Assembly: GCA_030141605.1 (NCBI GenBank)
Contig: JAQGDQ010000152.1
Location: 62,001-126,000, forward strand
Length of the DNA: 64,000 nucleotides
Origin: Tubiluchus corallicola
Taxonomy: Eukaryota; Priapulida; Priapulimorpha; Priapulimorphida; Tubiluchidae
Direction of reading: 5' to 3'
A program made the translations under genes and the position numbers. Below the pieces are notes generated by a model. The model was not told the origin of the DNA and searched no databases. It saw only the letters and a list, made by a program, of their open reading frames with translations. This document shows positions 1 to 12,600 of this stretch, piece by piece. Numbering within the stretch: position 1 is the stretch's first letter; every line of letters begins with the position of its first letter.

Positions 1-215
1 TAATATATTTCTGTGAACTTTCTTAATTTGGAGTGTGCTAACCAGATGTGATATTACTTATGTTTAACTTTATACTGTTGTAACCGTTTTTTTATTTTAC
101 TTAATTAGTAAATGTTTCAAAATAATTTTATTTCTTTACATGTCAAAAACCAACAAGACAACATTGAAATGATTAGCATCTCATTGAAGTTTTTATTTTC
201 ATTATTCTCCACTAG

Positions 216-3200
216 GTGGCAAAAGTAAATCGGTAGAATTGGAGGATGTGAAGTTTCATCAGTGCGTACGTCTGTCTCGGTTCGAGAACGATCGTACGAT
301 CTCTTTCATTCCACCGGATGGCGAATTTGAGCTGATGTCGTATCGACTGAACACTCATGTAAGTGTCTCCATTTCCTGCTATCCTACTCAGATTCTGAAC
401 TTGTAACGTAATATGGCCATTGTAGTGACAAACTGAACCTATTTCCATAAGAAACCTGTTGACATTGCTTTTAAGTTATGCTGTTCATCTTGAAGCATGT
501 TTTGTTTTCTAAGCGGTTTATTTACTTGCATTATAACTCTTTGCTGTTTTTTGTTTTTGATAATCAATGTATGATCAATTCAAATCATTTTATTTAGCAT
601 GATGTATGGCCATTCAAATTGGAGGGGTGGTGAAGAACATATGTTCTTTCAGCCACTTCATCTCTGTTCTATTGCTAATCATTGCATTTTTGCACAAATC
701 TTGTTCAGATCTTAGCTTAAGTTCAGTTTAGTAAGCTTTGAACTGCATGTTCATAATTTTAAATGTGTGTTTTACATGTTTTAAATGTTGTGTATTGACT
801 GTATTTGGAGTAATCTTTATCAATCTTGTTTTACTTCTTGTTTTAAATGTTATGTATTGACTGTATTTGGAGTAATCTTTATCAATTTTGTTTTACTTCT
901 TGTTTTAAATGTTGTGTATTGACTGTATTTGGAGTGATCTTTATCATTCTTGTTTTACTTCTTGTTTTAAATGTTGTGTATTGACTGCATTTGGAGTAAT
1001 CTTTATCAATCTTGTTTTACTTCTTGTTTTAAATGTTGTGTATTGACTGTATTTGGAGTAATCTTTATCAATTTTGTTTTACTTCTTGTTCTTAATGCAG
1101 CTTTTGCTGCAATTTTATTGAGTAAACAATTGTGTAAATTATGAAAAGATTCACAATATGCAGTTTCGATCGCTTTGAATTTATAAATAGAATTTATGTG
1201 TGTTTTGACATTTTATGACTCTAATGCAATGAATTTGAATAAGGTAAGTATGAGTGTGATTTTGTTACTGAAGAAGAGGCTGACATACGTGATTTATAGC
1301 CGGCAGGATTGTGCAGCTAGTTAATCCATAGTTAACATAGGAGCTGTGCTTTGCAGCTGTTTGTTTTTGCACATTATTGACGAATAAAAAGATGGATGTG
1401 CGTTCACAGTACTATAGTGCGGCAGAGTTTCTCCGCGATTATTTAAGAAAGGAAAACTAGGAGGGTGGTTTCCAGTTAAAGGCGAGTGCTTTACATGATA
1501 ACAGCTTGGCTTCATTTACATTTCCTTGCAGGTGAAGCCATTGATATGGATCGAATCTGTGATAGAGAGGCACGCGCACAGTCGAGTTGAATACATGGTG
1601 AAAGTAAGTTGATTTGCTAGCTAAATTCTCAGCTTTTCATTAGCATTGTCATACCTTTTTTGAGTTTTAACGTTGTCTGTAAAAAGAGGGTTACAATAAT
1701 AGTTAGCTACTTTTACAATTAGCTAGTTTCAGTGAACATGAGATCATAGTAAATTAACGTGATCAACAAAGGCACAGTACAACAAAAAAATTAGTTAGTT
1801 TCATTTGCCTTTTATCCGTACCTAATGTAAATGGAAAATTTCTTTGTATGCAGTTAGTTGGTTTTCTTCCACGAAATGGTCTTGCCCTAAAATTGGTGAA
1901 TTCGGTGCATTTATTACCCTTTTATTTTATAGAACTTAGTCAAGTTGCCTCATCAATAACTAGCAAAACAAATGAACATCCTTTACTTTCCAGGCAAAAA
2001 GTCAGTTCAAACGGCGCTCAACAGCCAATAATGTCGAAATCGTCATTCCTGTTCCAATGGATGCGGACTCTCCGAAATTCAAGACGACGGTCGGCAGTGT
2101 TAAGTACGTGCCGGAACAGAACTCTGCTATTTGGACCATTAAATCATTTCCAGTAAGTATTATTTTTCCTACCTTCCTGCTGGTTTTTCGTGATTTCCAT
2201 AAAAAAAAGTGGACGATTAAATGCGGCTTTTTGGCTGTTTCTCTTACCATATTCACTCCGGCTACTGGATGAGTAACCCGACTTTTTGGAAGTTTCTTTT
2301 ACCATATTCACTCTGGTTATTTCTGCTGACTGAGGAAAGACGTGAACATGACTGAGACACCGTGCTAACTTGACTGACACACCGCGCAGATACGGCGGAG
2401 ACACCTTGCAGACACGGCCGAGACACCGTGCAGACACGGCCGAGACACCGAGCAGACGCGGCGGAGACACCACGCAGATACGGCGGAGACACCACGCAGA
2501 TACGGCGGACACTCCATACAGAGACACCGTGCAGACACGGCCAAGATACCGTGCAAACCTTTGCTGGCTCAATTTCTCATCTTAGAAAATTATTTATGGC
2601 AGTTGCCTAGATTTGGTCTGCTATTTTGTCTTCCGTGCAATTGGTGTTACTGTCGTTTGCTCAAACTATTCGTTGCTGGTTTAAATTTTGAATTAATGAA
2701 ACTTTTTGGGTTTTTTGCCATTTTATATAGCAGTCTTGAAGACAAGTCTGTAATGCTTAGGATCAGTTTGTTTTCAAATCTGTTATTTTGAAATAAAATT
2801 GAACCGAAGAGTTTTTGTCTGTGTTGCTACAGGGTGGAAAGGAATATTTGATGCGGGCTCACTTCGGACTGCCGAGTGTCGTAGCAGAGGATGCTGAAGG
2901 AAAACCGCCCATCCACGTGAAATTTGAGATTCCGTATTTCACTACGTCAGGCATACAGGTATTAAATTTTACATTTTTGTCGTAGACTCTGGAACTAACA
3001 ATTTAAATAGGCAGAGACAGGTTCTGGTTGTGATATGTCATGTATCTGTATCAAAGCTAATATACAAGTTTTTAATGGGTATATGCAACTTCACCAAGGA
3101 ATTTCAAAGCAATTCTGCCGAAGTACTGGAAAATTATGTACTTTAGTTTATTTATCTTTGTTTATTTATGATATAAATCGTTGACAATTCAAAGTTAAAA

Positions 3201-3643
3201 AATAACATGTCGGCTTTTAAGACAATGTATTTGTGATTTTATACAATTTTGCAAAAGTAGTAGTAAATGCTAACATGCCACAGATATTTTGGTGCACTAT
3301 TCAAAATATTGATTTCTCCTGGGGCGACAGGTGCTTTATGAACATGGCACACAATTTTATCAGACAACAGAGGTCGGATGACTAAAATTGACAGTGTGTC
3401 AAATCTGTGCACACAAAAAACTCCTCGCAGATTTTATAACATGCAATTTCATTCAGGACAAAGTCTGGCACACATTTCTTGCAGGTGTGAGGCTGTTAAG
3501 GATAAATTGTATTTAAAAATGGTTACTTATTTCACTAATTCCAGGTGCGTTATCTGAAAATTATCGAGAAGAGTGGGTACCAAGCGTTGCCATGGGTACG
3601 CTACATCACTCAAAATGGTGACTACCAGCTTCGGACACAGTAG
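216..3643 (+). CDS. AP1M1: AP-1 complex subunit mu, C-terminal part (5 exons, 5' end outside window)
   Basis: Medium chain of the AP-1 clathrin adaptor, which sorts cargo at the trans-Golgi and endosomes and recognises tyrosine-based sorting signals through its C-terminal mu-homology domain. Exons read from splice sites: 216-358, 1532-1603, 1994-2152, 2833-2958 and 3545-3643, all flanked by AG and GT with phases that join. Together they give about 198 residues of the mu-homology domain, matching roughly the last 200 residues of the usual 423-residue protein. Diagnostic stretches are SKSVELEDVKFHQCVRLSRF, GEFELMSYRLNTH, FKRRSTANNVEI, RAHFGLPSVVAE and the terminal GDYQLRTQ before TAG. Similarity to animal mu-1 is very high, which excludes AP-2, AP-3 and AP-4 mu chains. 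Vertebrates have AP1M1 and AP1M2; this is probably the single invertebrate mu-1, so the symbol is by orthology. The first exon here begins in mid-codon. Confidence 0.96.
775..1090. repeat. 62-bp minisatellite, five copies, in an AP-1 mu intron
   Basis: Five tandem copies of a 62-bp unit, recognised by the core TGTATTGACTG recurring at about 791, 853, 915, 977 and 1039, with only a few substitutions between copies. It lies in the intron between the exons ending at 358 and starting at 1532. The low divergence suggests recent expansion. Confidence 0.93.
2370..2555. repeat. 22-bp GC-rich minisatellite in an AP-1 mu intron
   Basis: About eight copies of a 22-bp unit of the type CAGACACGGCCGAGACACCG, with one unit shortened near 2521-2533. 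It is strongly GC-rich and purine-biased on the plus strand within an AT-rich intron (2153-2832). It stays open in several reading frames, but these peptides are a by-product of the repeat and not a gene. Confidence 0.9.
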
Positions 3644-4627
3644 TAACCTTCGGACTAATTTACTGATCCTGGCAGTGAATGACTAAAGACATGACAGTTG
3701 GCCCACACATGGTGTAAATAATCATATATCAGGCAATTGTTGCTAAATCAGTTTCCCTCGGATGACTAATATTTGTTAGCTACGTATTTAAGTTTTAATT
3801 ATAAAATACGAAATATTTAAAATTATTGTTAACACATGTGATTAACTACAGAGCCAGAGTTTCACACTGTTTGTATCACGAATTTAGAGTGATACATCGT
3901 CACATTTATACCTGTTCGTATCTCAAGTTTAAAGTGATATAGCTGAACTTGTAACACACCTGTTTCTACGGACTTTGTAGCACATTTATAAGCTCGTTAA
4001 TAATTGACCTGGATCCATTTTTTTCCACATTTTTCGGAGTGGAATTTTGTTTGGGGCCGATAACGATAAATTAAGATAAGAACAACAGAAGTAATGTATT
4101 GTGCAAGTGTAACAGGTCATTTTCATGTCTGACCAGTGCCCAGAGGTTTATATGATGCACCTGCCCAGAGAGAAATTTTGGGGCAAATAATGGGCACAAT
4201 TTTGTAGTACAAATTATGGCCCGTTGTTAGGCAAACAATGAACTCCATGTTCTTAGGCAAAAGCTGCATTCTACTGTTAGATAGAAATAGCCTTTGAGGT
4301 AGACATTTGTGAATTATTGATCGATATGCAAGTCTAGCGATCTCTGTCCGCGTACGCATCGAATTTAAATGTGTACGTTTGACCCTAAACTAAATAACAC
4401 ACTCTCAGAGACTGACTTATCTGACCCGCTTTTCTCATCTTATTTAACATTACAAAAATAATGGTGAATTAGCACTTTTAATTCTATCTACTTCTGAGAG
4501 GTGCATTTGTTGAGTTAAAAAAGCTTGAAAATACAGATTTTCATGGTTGACCCTGACGATGTGAGCACAGTACACTTGATAAAGTTCTCAAAAAAATGTA
4601 TTTAAAACAAAAGCATCTTAGCTTTGC

Positions 4628-4633
4628 AATAAA
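4628..4633 (+). terminator. Candidate polyadenylation signal of the AP-1 mu gene
   Basis: AATAAA about 985 bases after the AP-1 mu stop codon, followed by T/GT-rich sequence. It is the first canonical hexamer I noticed downstream. A shorter 3' end using a variant hexamer is possible. Confidence 0.4.
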
Positions 4634-6269
4634 CTGAAAGCTGTTCTTTTTAAATCTCTCTAATGTTTGTCTTTTATTTTTGTTCAAATGGCTGCTTGAG
4701 TAGCAAAAGCAAGGTCTTTATTACTTTCAAATGTCTTACAATGTACTGCATATTGAATTTGATGAACAGCATAGTTTGTGAATGCTGTACCAGCAGAGAT
4801 GTATTTTCTAAACTGATAAATTCTCATTGATAAGGCTCAAAAAGGTTTGTTGGTTACGATTCAGTATCATTGTCAGTACTTGTTTTGGGGGAAAGCGGCA
4901 GAGCTGATATTGTCTCTTGAAGCGAACAATATCGCCAAATTACAAATCTTTTACAGTTGAAAGAATTCACTAAAAAGGAAGTGTTTTTACATCGGCCATT
5001 CATGCAGTGCCAAGACATATTCATTAACTAGTCACTCGAAAAGTAATACGTGGTTTTGGTGACGTTACTTACCAAACGTCTCCGCAACTGCTAGTACTTT
5101 AGTAAGTGCTATTAAAGAATAGAGTAATGTCACGAGTAGAACTTCTACGATGTTTAAACGTTTGTGGAATTGTTGTTTGATGAAATTGTTTCAGCAAAAC
5201 TTGTGTTCATCATTTTCCGCACAATTTCAATGCAGTTTATATAACTGAAGAAGCAGATATCAATCAAAGCTATAAGATATAGTAAAATACACAAGATCAT
5301 GTGTGTTTAAAAAGTTTATTTACATCAACAATTTACCAACAATACTACAAAACTGATTACTGATTATGTAGGTGGGTCTAATAAGCACCTGTTCCACACG
5401 GTGTGCGTGTGTGTAAGTATCCTAGGACCCTGTCCGTTATGAAGAACTTAAGTTGCGCCTACGGCCAATTTCCCACAAAAATGGCTGCCCGAAAGCACAT
5501 AATTACGGTAGGTAAGACGCATTACCCTGAGCTACATAATTACATTCTAATGATTAAAGCAGTAGATTTGCAGTTAGTTGGGCAATAGCGACAACCTTTA
5601 ACAGAATAATAAATAACTGAAAGGACAAATGCAGCAATCATGACATTTACTGTAATAGATAACACCAGAGCCCCCCTTGGCATGTCCCTGCACCGGTGGC
5701 AAATGATCGGACTACTGTTTCACAATATCCAGGATGACAATTAGTAACTAAACTAGCCAATAAAATGGCCGTCACAAGACATCCGGTAAAACCTCAAGAA
5801 ATCTTACGGTAACGGCCACAATAACTAAAAATTATTACGAATAATGCAAATAACCTGTAATTTATTAATATAAAATTCTATTCCTTCACTGTTCTATTTA
5901 TTAAAATGTTCTAAATGAAACCATAAAGTTTGAAGGTGATCACTAAGCGGCATTTGAGTGCGGAGTTGCTTTAGTTTGTCACGGACCATTTCAAGAGAAG
6001 CCATTTAATGCTACAAGCTCTCCCGCCAATGTATCAATTACGAACTAGTTAAAGCCTGTGGTCACTGCAACTTGTTTTGAAATGTTGACAAATGAACTAA
6101 ATATTTTGAGAATTGAGAGCTGTCAGTTTGATATTAGTTCAGTAATTTATCATTAAGCCTATTTGAAGTTCAAGACAACTGCATTACTTTCTTATGGAAC
6201 TGAATCCACTGGGCACAAGATTACTGAAGTTAGTACAAGCAGCTTTGTTAGCTGGATCTTTATCACCAT

Positions 6270-6621
6270 CAGTGGCGTATCTAATAGGGGAAGCAAGCAA
6301 CCACTTCACCACCAAGCACATTTTTCAAAATTTGTGCCTTTTCACAATGCTTCATTTTGCTTTCATTTTACGTTTAAAATGAAAATAACACAGATGTTTT
6401 TATTACGTTTTGAGATTTATGAGCTTGCTATAAAACTTTTTATTGTGTCTCAGTGTTAAACACAAAATAACAATTGTACTTTTTATCTTCCTCGTGTTTT
6501 GATTTAAACACAAAATTAAAATGTACAGTCTGTGCATTAAAAATTGTTTGGTATGTGTCACAGTACCATGTTTTTTGTACTTGCTCCCCCTCCCTAAATT
6601 TAGAAATTGGCTATGTCCCTG
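6270..6621. mobile_element. Decayed hAT-like non-autonomous element, family member 1
   Basis: Starts CAGTGGCGTATC and ends with GACATAGCC-type sequence read inward (right end GGCTATGTCCCTG), a typical hAT terminal layout. The flanking octamers ATCACCAT (6262-6269) and GTCACTAC (6622-6629) match at 5 of 8 positions, consistent with an aged target duplication. Internal sequence, including a run TGCATTAAAAATTGTTT, is shared with a second copy at 56785-57464. No transposase is visible. Confidence 0.6.
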
Positions 6622-7445
6622 GTCACTACAGAGATTGCACATCTAACATGTAATAGCCGAGCAAGTGCTTTCTACTAGTGCAACATAAAAAAATCCTCAT
6701 AACAGCTGTACATGCTACCTTTGTTTCATACAACGAAACTATGTTTTCAACTGATAGGTTGAAATGCGCGATGGTTTATCTTCCGCATTGACAACAGATG
6801 TCGCCACATTTTACAGAATACTTCCATCACTTTTGGCAGTGTAATCGATAAGAATTAACATTAAACTAAAATAAGCTAAAGTGATTTCAAAGTATAAGCT
6901 GCTGCAACACTTAACAGATATTAATGAAATTTAATGCTGAATCCTGGCTGTCGAATTCTTACATCACCAGTCTACAGCATACCATTATAACTTTTAGATG
7001 GGCTAACAGTCAGCGAAATTAGTTCGAACGTGATGATTTTTTTTTACATTATAATCTCATAACACTTGAGCACAAAGTACCGATCAATTATAACCTATTT
7101 AATTTTTTCTACAAAAGAAATGTACACTTTCGATATAATGGCAAGATATGGGCAAAATTTAAAATTTAAACAGCACAAAACATCTTTTCTGTTGTTGCTG
7201 TTTTTAACACCACAAAATAAAAATAAAATAAAACTGCTTAAATAACGATGTACTTTTCTAGGAGATTGTTCTACAACAATTATATAAAAACTGAAAAACT
7301 AGAGTACAGCAACACTGTTACATCCGCGTTGTCAAAATATATATTATTTTACAGTACATCTGTTACACTGTAATGCCATGGCACATGCACGCTCACATAC
7401 ATAAACTCTCACAAAGTACAAAATATCAAAAAAAGACTACAAAAC

Positions 7446-9562
7446 TCATGAGGTCCTCGATGGTAGAAGTTCTCGTAGCCCGTCCTTCTGAGCTTGCGTC
7501 AGATTGTCGGGGAACTTGATGTCGAAGTTGACGATGAGGTCGCCCCTCTTGTGTGACTCCTTCGCTTGTGGAAGACCCCGGTTCTGGATTCGCTTGATGG
7601 TATTGGGTTTGATGACGTCTGTTAGATGAAGCTGCAATTTTCGCCCTTCCAGCGTCGGTATCTGTATTGTTGTTCCTGTTAAGGCCTGGAAAGAAATGAA
7701 ATTTTTTAATTCTAGTTTTGCATTATACAAGGTGCCTTGTACATTGTACAAACAAAATTGCCGTTTAACCTAAGAAAAATTCATTCCCAAAGACGGACTA
7801 GACACAATCTTTTTGGACACACTGTAATCAAGGCTGAAGAAAACAGTGGACTGGCCACAGTATGGGTTTAGCAACTGGGGTGCTAAAGTGAAGTACCGCC
7901 ACACCTGATCTGGATGGGTGACCAACAAGATAACTGCTTTCCACTTGGGTTCCTCATGCTATAGAGCCTACACAGGTATTTTTTCACTGATGGAGTTAAG
8001 TGTACGCATCTAAATGTGGTTATTATACCTCTGTCTACTGGGTGTCTACAAGAACAACATTGATTAACTGGAACAAGGTTCAAAACATTATGACAGGCTA
8101 TATCAGATGGGTCCTGTTGGCAAGTTAGAAGCCGGGTTGCAGAGTGAACAACTGTACAGAAGAAATACACCACACCAGAAACGAGCGAGATCTACAAATG
8201 TCTGAGTGTTATAATGTGTGTTGTCCAGTTACAATTGCATGTACTACCTGTACGTACAAAAAAGTGTTGGAACGGACCATATGCGGGAAACTTATTGTGA
8301 CTAACGAGCCACGATTAATTTGCAAGACCCACAGTAGTGTCAGACCTCAATCAGTGGAACGTACGCAAATAACTAACTGTTATGCATGTACATCAGAAGC
8401 ACATTTTATTCTGTAAAAATAAAAGAGAGTTCTCAAGTCGGTCAAGATCGACAAGTTCAGGCAGTCGCCCCCTCTTCTACTAGCTGAAATTTTCGTAATT
8501 GGCCAGCCATAATATCAAACCTGTATCTGTTTAGTCCATACGATCAACACCTGCCTTTCATAACCTGCCAAGCATAATATCGAACCTGTACCAGTGCAGT
8601 CCATGCAAGCAGCACATACTGAGCATAGACCCACTTGACGTCGCCCTCAAGAAGAGTGGACTGGATAATTTTTTATATGATTTTTCGTGCACGAAAGAAT
8701 TTCGTACATATGCGTAACGCAGGGAAAACGTTAACCCTGATTCTCCGTATTTTAGTAATCAGATTTACCCACTGGTGAGAACAGGTTTTGAAACAGTTTT
8801 ACAATGGCACAGCCATAGCCTAAAGGCTTTGCAAGTTTCGTGCAAGCTAAATTCTCCCAACAGCAGCTTTCTCATAAAACAATGCTTTCTTTGAAATGGT
8901 AGCCTTGAAATGCAATGTTCAAAATTAGAACAAACACTCACTCTTAACAATGTCATTTGCACGAAGAACAATGGCCTTAAAAATTCGAGTAAAATAAACA
9001 CGAGGGTGGTGTTGAAAGTGCTCAGTTGAACGTCAGTTTCACTTCATCAAATGTAATTTTTCTACATATTTTGATAATAAAAACGTAAATAAACAGATAT
9101 ATAAATACTATATATATATATGCGTGTGTGTGTGTGTGCGTGTACTATATATTAAAGTAACATACGGGTAATAATAATCGGAGCCATTTGGAAACAAGTA
9201 TTGGATAACTAAGGTATTACCCTGGACTATGTCCTGAGCGAAATTTATCTATATATTAATATTCTTGGTATATATATATATATATATAAAATTCGAGGCT
9301 ACAGCTTCGACGACGGAACCGTTTGCGCCGATCTATACATCAAACGAAAGGTCTCGATCTAGTATCGTGCCATTGATGGTTTATTTTTCGAATCGGGCCC
9401 ACCGGGAGGAAGGGGGGCGGCGAAAATCCTCCAAAAATGGCCATTTTTCGGCCGTTTTTTGCAAAACTTATACCTCTTATTTCTGAAGAACGGGAATGGG
9501 CCGAGGGTGGTGCTGGCCCATGGATAGCTATGGATAGAGAGCCTGTTCAGCGGTGGGTGTAA

Positions 9563-9620
<58 letters not shown>

Positions 9621-12600
9621 TACATATAAATGAGAAACATCACATTCATAACTCTAGTGCCCCAAGAGAAGAAATTACCAAGACTAGAACTAACTCACTG
9701 ATAACCCAGTTGTAGCAAGAAGCCAGAGCAAGACTAGAGGCTTCCCTGGTGCGTGGCTTCTTTGATGCTCTAGTCTGAGAGCTCTGACACCGATGTTGAA
9801 AAGCATGATAATTAACTACAGCTGCCAGTGACATAAACTAGCGTTTCTTATCATCATGTAAATACTTGTCTACAACATACTGGTACATCCAGGTTAAGAT
9901 TACAGTGATTACTATGCAAGCTGGATTGGCTAGGAAAACTAGGGCAACCAGGACGACCTTGAAAATTCACGTGGAGACAGAAAAGTTCTTTAATTTCGAT
10001 TAACACCAAATTGCAGTTCATGCAATCAAATGAAATAATGCAATAAGTAAACAATAGTTACAAACGTATAAACAAATAGTTACAAACAATTGCTACAAAT
10101 ATATACTATTAAAGAAGTAAAAAACTGCATCTAATACACAGCATGGCAAGGACTAGGACTAAAACTTCTTTATGTCAAATAAACAAATGTGATTTTCCAT
10201 TTAAAATATGATTCCTGTGCTTAAATGACAAAAAAGAGGTGTCTGAAGCTGGTTTCAGAAAAATTACCTTAAAAAATTGTATTACTTTATAGCAATTTTA
10301 TGCGTATATCGTACTAGCGTTGAAAGGATTTCTTGTTTGTTTTCATTTTAAATCTCCCGCAATAATGTTGCGACCGCGCAATTACATGACGTCATACACG
10401 CACAACGTAAATCAGGGGAAGAAAAGGAAATGTTAAATTACGCCCCAAAAAACTTGCCATGCAAAATTACATTACTTTGCATTTCGCTTACCTGTCTGAA
10501 AGACGCATGAAACTAGAAAAGGAAATTATTAATTATTTAAAATGCTTTCACCAATTGATAAAATGTCGCTGACTCACCATCCAGTGCGCACAACTCATTA
10601 ACCAAAAATGTATTTTTAATTTTATTGACAAGATACAATAATTTTATATTTTATTTAGTTGGTGACATGTGCGCTAGAAATTCTCTGATTATTTTTTCAA
10701 AGTTTGCACAATGTAATTTTAGCTTGTTTCAAATGACATATCGTCAAAATGGCTACGTCTAACGGTCATCGCAGGAGTTTATATGTTTTATACAAAGTTA
10801 TTGCCGATGGAGGTCTAATATGCAAAAAGGCAGAACGTAAGTGATATAAAATTTCAAGACGAATTTTTCAAACTTTAAGTTGGTGGAGGGTTTTCTTGCG
10901 CTTTAACAAAGTTTTTGACACCATGGGACTAATTTATAATATCAGTTGAAATGGATTAACTTTACAACAACTTTAGTATGTGGGGTATAACGTATGGGTC
11001 ACAAATTAATTATATGTATTTCCTTTGCTTAACCAGAGCTATCTTTTCATGCACAAAGTATGTACTTTTCTCACAGCATTCTGAAATTTTGTCATTAAGG
11101 TGCTGACACAACTAAACCCGGTCGATGATAGCAGCAAAATACTTGAAACCAGTGTCTCACAAAGGCAAAGACAAATATCAGCACTAACGACTATTTAGGG
11201 ATTTACATTTACAAAAATACAGGTAAAGACACTGGTAAACACAGACCACTTGGCCACCCAACCCAGGACGTCGTGTTCTCGCGGCAGGGGAAAGTTGGTG
11301 AGCAAATGTTCTTGACGTACCCCCTCCCAGCAAAAAAGCCGACGAAAAATCAGTGACCAAATTTAGCGAATTTTGTTGAAAGGCACGAGTTAGTTCACCA
11401 AAGTCAAATGTGTGTCGGAAGTTTGTCAAGGAACTACTGTAGACTCTGACGAGCATCACCGCAGTCTCACACCACCAATAAACACCCTCCCATAAATAGT
11501 TCACAACTTCACAGACACGAGAAGTTTGTTGCCAGCTCGCATCTGCTAACTGGCTTCTTCTGAACAGTATGACGTCATCAGCGGGGCTTCTCTGGTTGCT
11601 TTATGCGTCGGGTAGAATAAACTTGCGTTTTTTTGTAAGGCGCGAGTGTTTCGTAAACAAGATTTTGCTAGTTAAAACATGGACATTGTAGGCAGTTCAG
11701 AGTTTTGTTATGAAATGAATGTTGGGTTAATGTAGAGAGCTGCTGCAACCGCTTCATAGCTTAACTTACATTTGTGAAAAGATTAGTGCATCGTCAATAA
11801 AACTTCAACAATCCTTGCACAAAAATTACAAGTGGTTGGGTTACACTAACCAAACAAAAATTCTAGACGTTTTCTTGTCGTTTTTGCAGCTCAAAAACGC
11901 AGCTGTAAAAGACAAACAAGCAAATTAAAAGAGAAAGTGATTCGGAGGTCACAGGTATTCAGATGAGAAGGGAAAACGACTAAAAACAGCTTTGACGCCG
12001 TATAACCTTGACAGCATACTTCACAACTCTCGCTGCCAGGCTCTGGGCTGCTGCAAACATACTGCATATGGATGCTAACACTATTGTATGACATGTAAAA
12101 GTAAACGTCGTAAGCAATGTTCAGCAACGGCAGCAAACTTCACAACTCTTGCTGCCAGGCACTGGGCTATTGCGCTGCATTCATCGTGCTGCAGACACAC
12201 AGCATAGATGTTAAATACTGCAAGACATGTAAATGTAAACAACACAATGCCTGTTCATTTGCAAGGCTCTAACTTTTTTGATTTTGCTAGTTACTTGTTG
12301 TCTGATCTTGCACGGCGACCAGGTTCGAATGCTGTAGAGACCTAGGAAGAGACGTACTTCGTTCTTCAAATATGCTCTACCAAATTCAAGAAGTTAAATA
12401 AACCTGTGACCGGTGCCAAGGTCGTTTTTTATTAGTGTCCGTATAACGTGATTGTTGCATTTTTTAAGCATTGATATTTCTGCATAAGCTGCAGTAAAAT
12501 TCCTGGGGACCCTGTTGCAGATTTACGTGTGTTATTTTATTGTATCGTATTTATTTTATTCAAATAAATGTTTAACCAAAACGTTTGTTCAGGTCACACC

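Larger units (their letters stand above)
3644..7445. other. Intergenic region between convergent AP-1 mu and DNAJB genes
   Basis: AT-rich, with no coding exon that I can support. It holds the 3' untranslated regions of two convergent genes: AP-1 mu on plus, with AATAAA at 4628-4633, and DNAJB on minus, with a possible ATTAAA at 7098-7103 read on the minus strand. A hAT-like repeat sits at 6270-6621. Short open frames here lack recognisable domains. Confidence 0.6.

Noticed and set aside
2144-2572. 142-codon minus-strand frame with repeated VSAVSARCL peptides
   Set aside because: Generated by the 22-bp repeat in an AP-1 mu intron; no splice or start context.
7893-7925. CACCTGATCTGGATGGGTGACC resembling part of 5S rRNA
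   Set aside because: Only about 20 bases resemble 5S rRNA and the rest of the gene cannot be followed; at best a 5S-derived repeat remnant.
12318-12336. CCAGGTTCGAATGCTG resembling a tRNA B box
   Set aside because: No A box at proper spacing and no cloverleaf visible, so no tRNA or SINE called.
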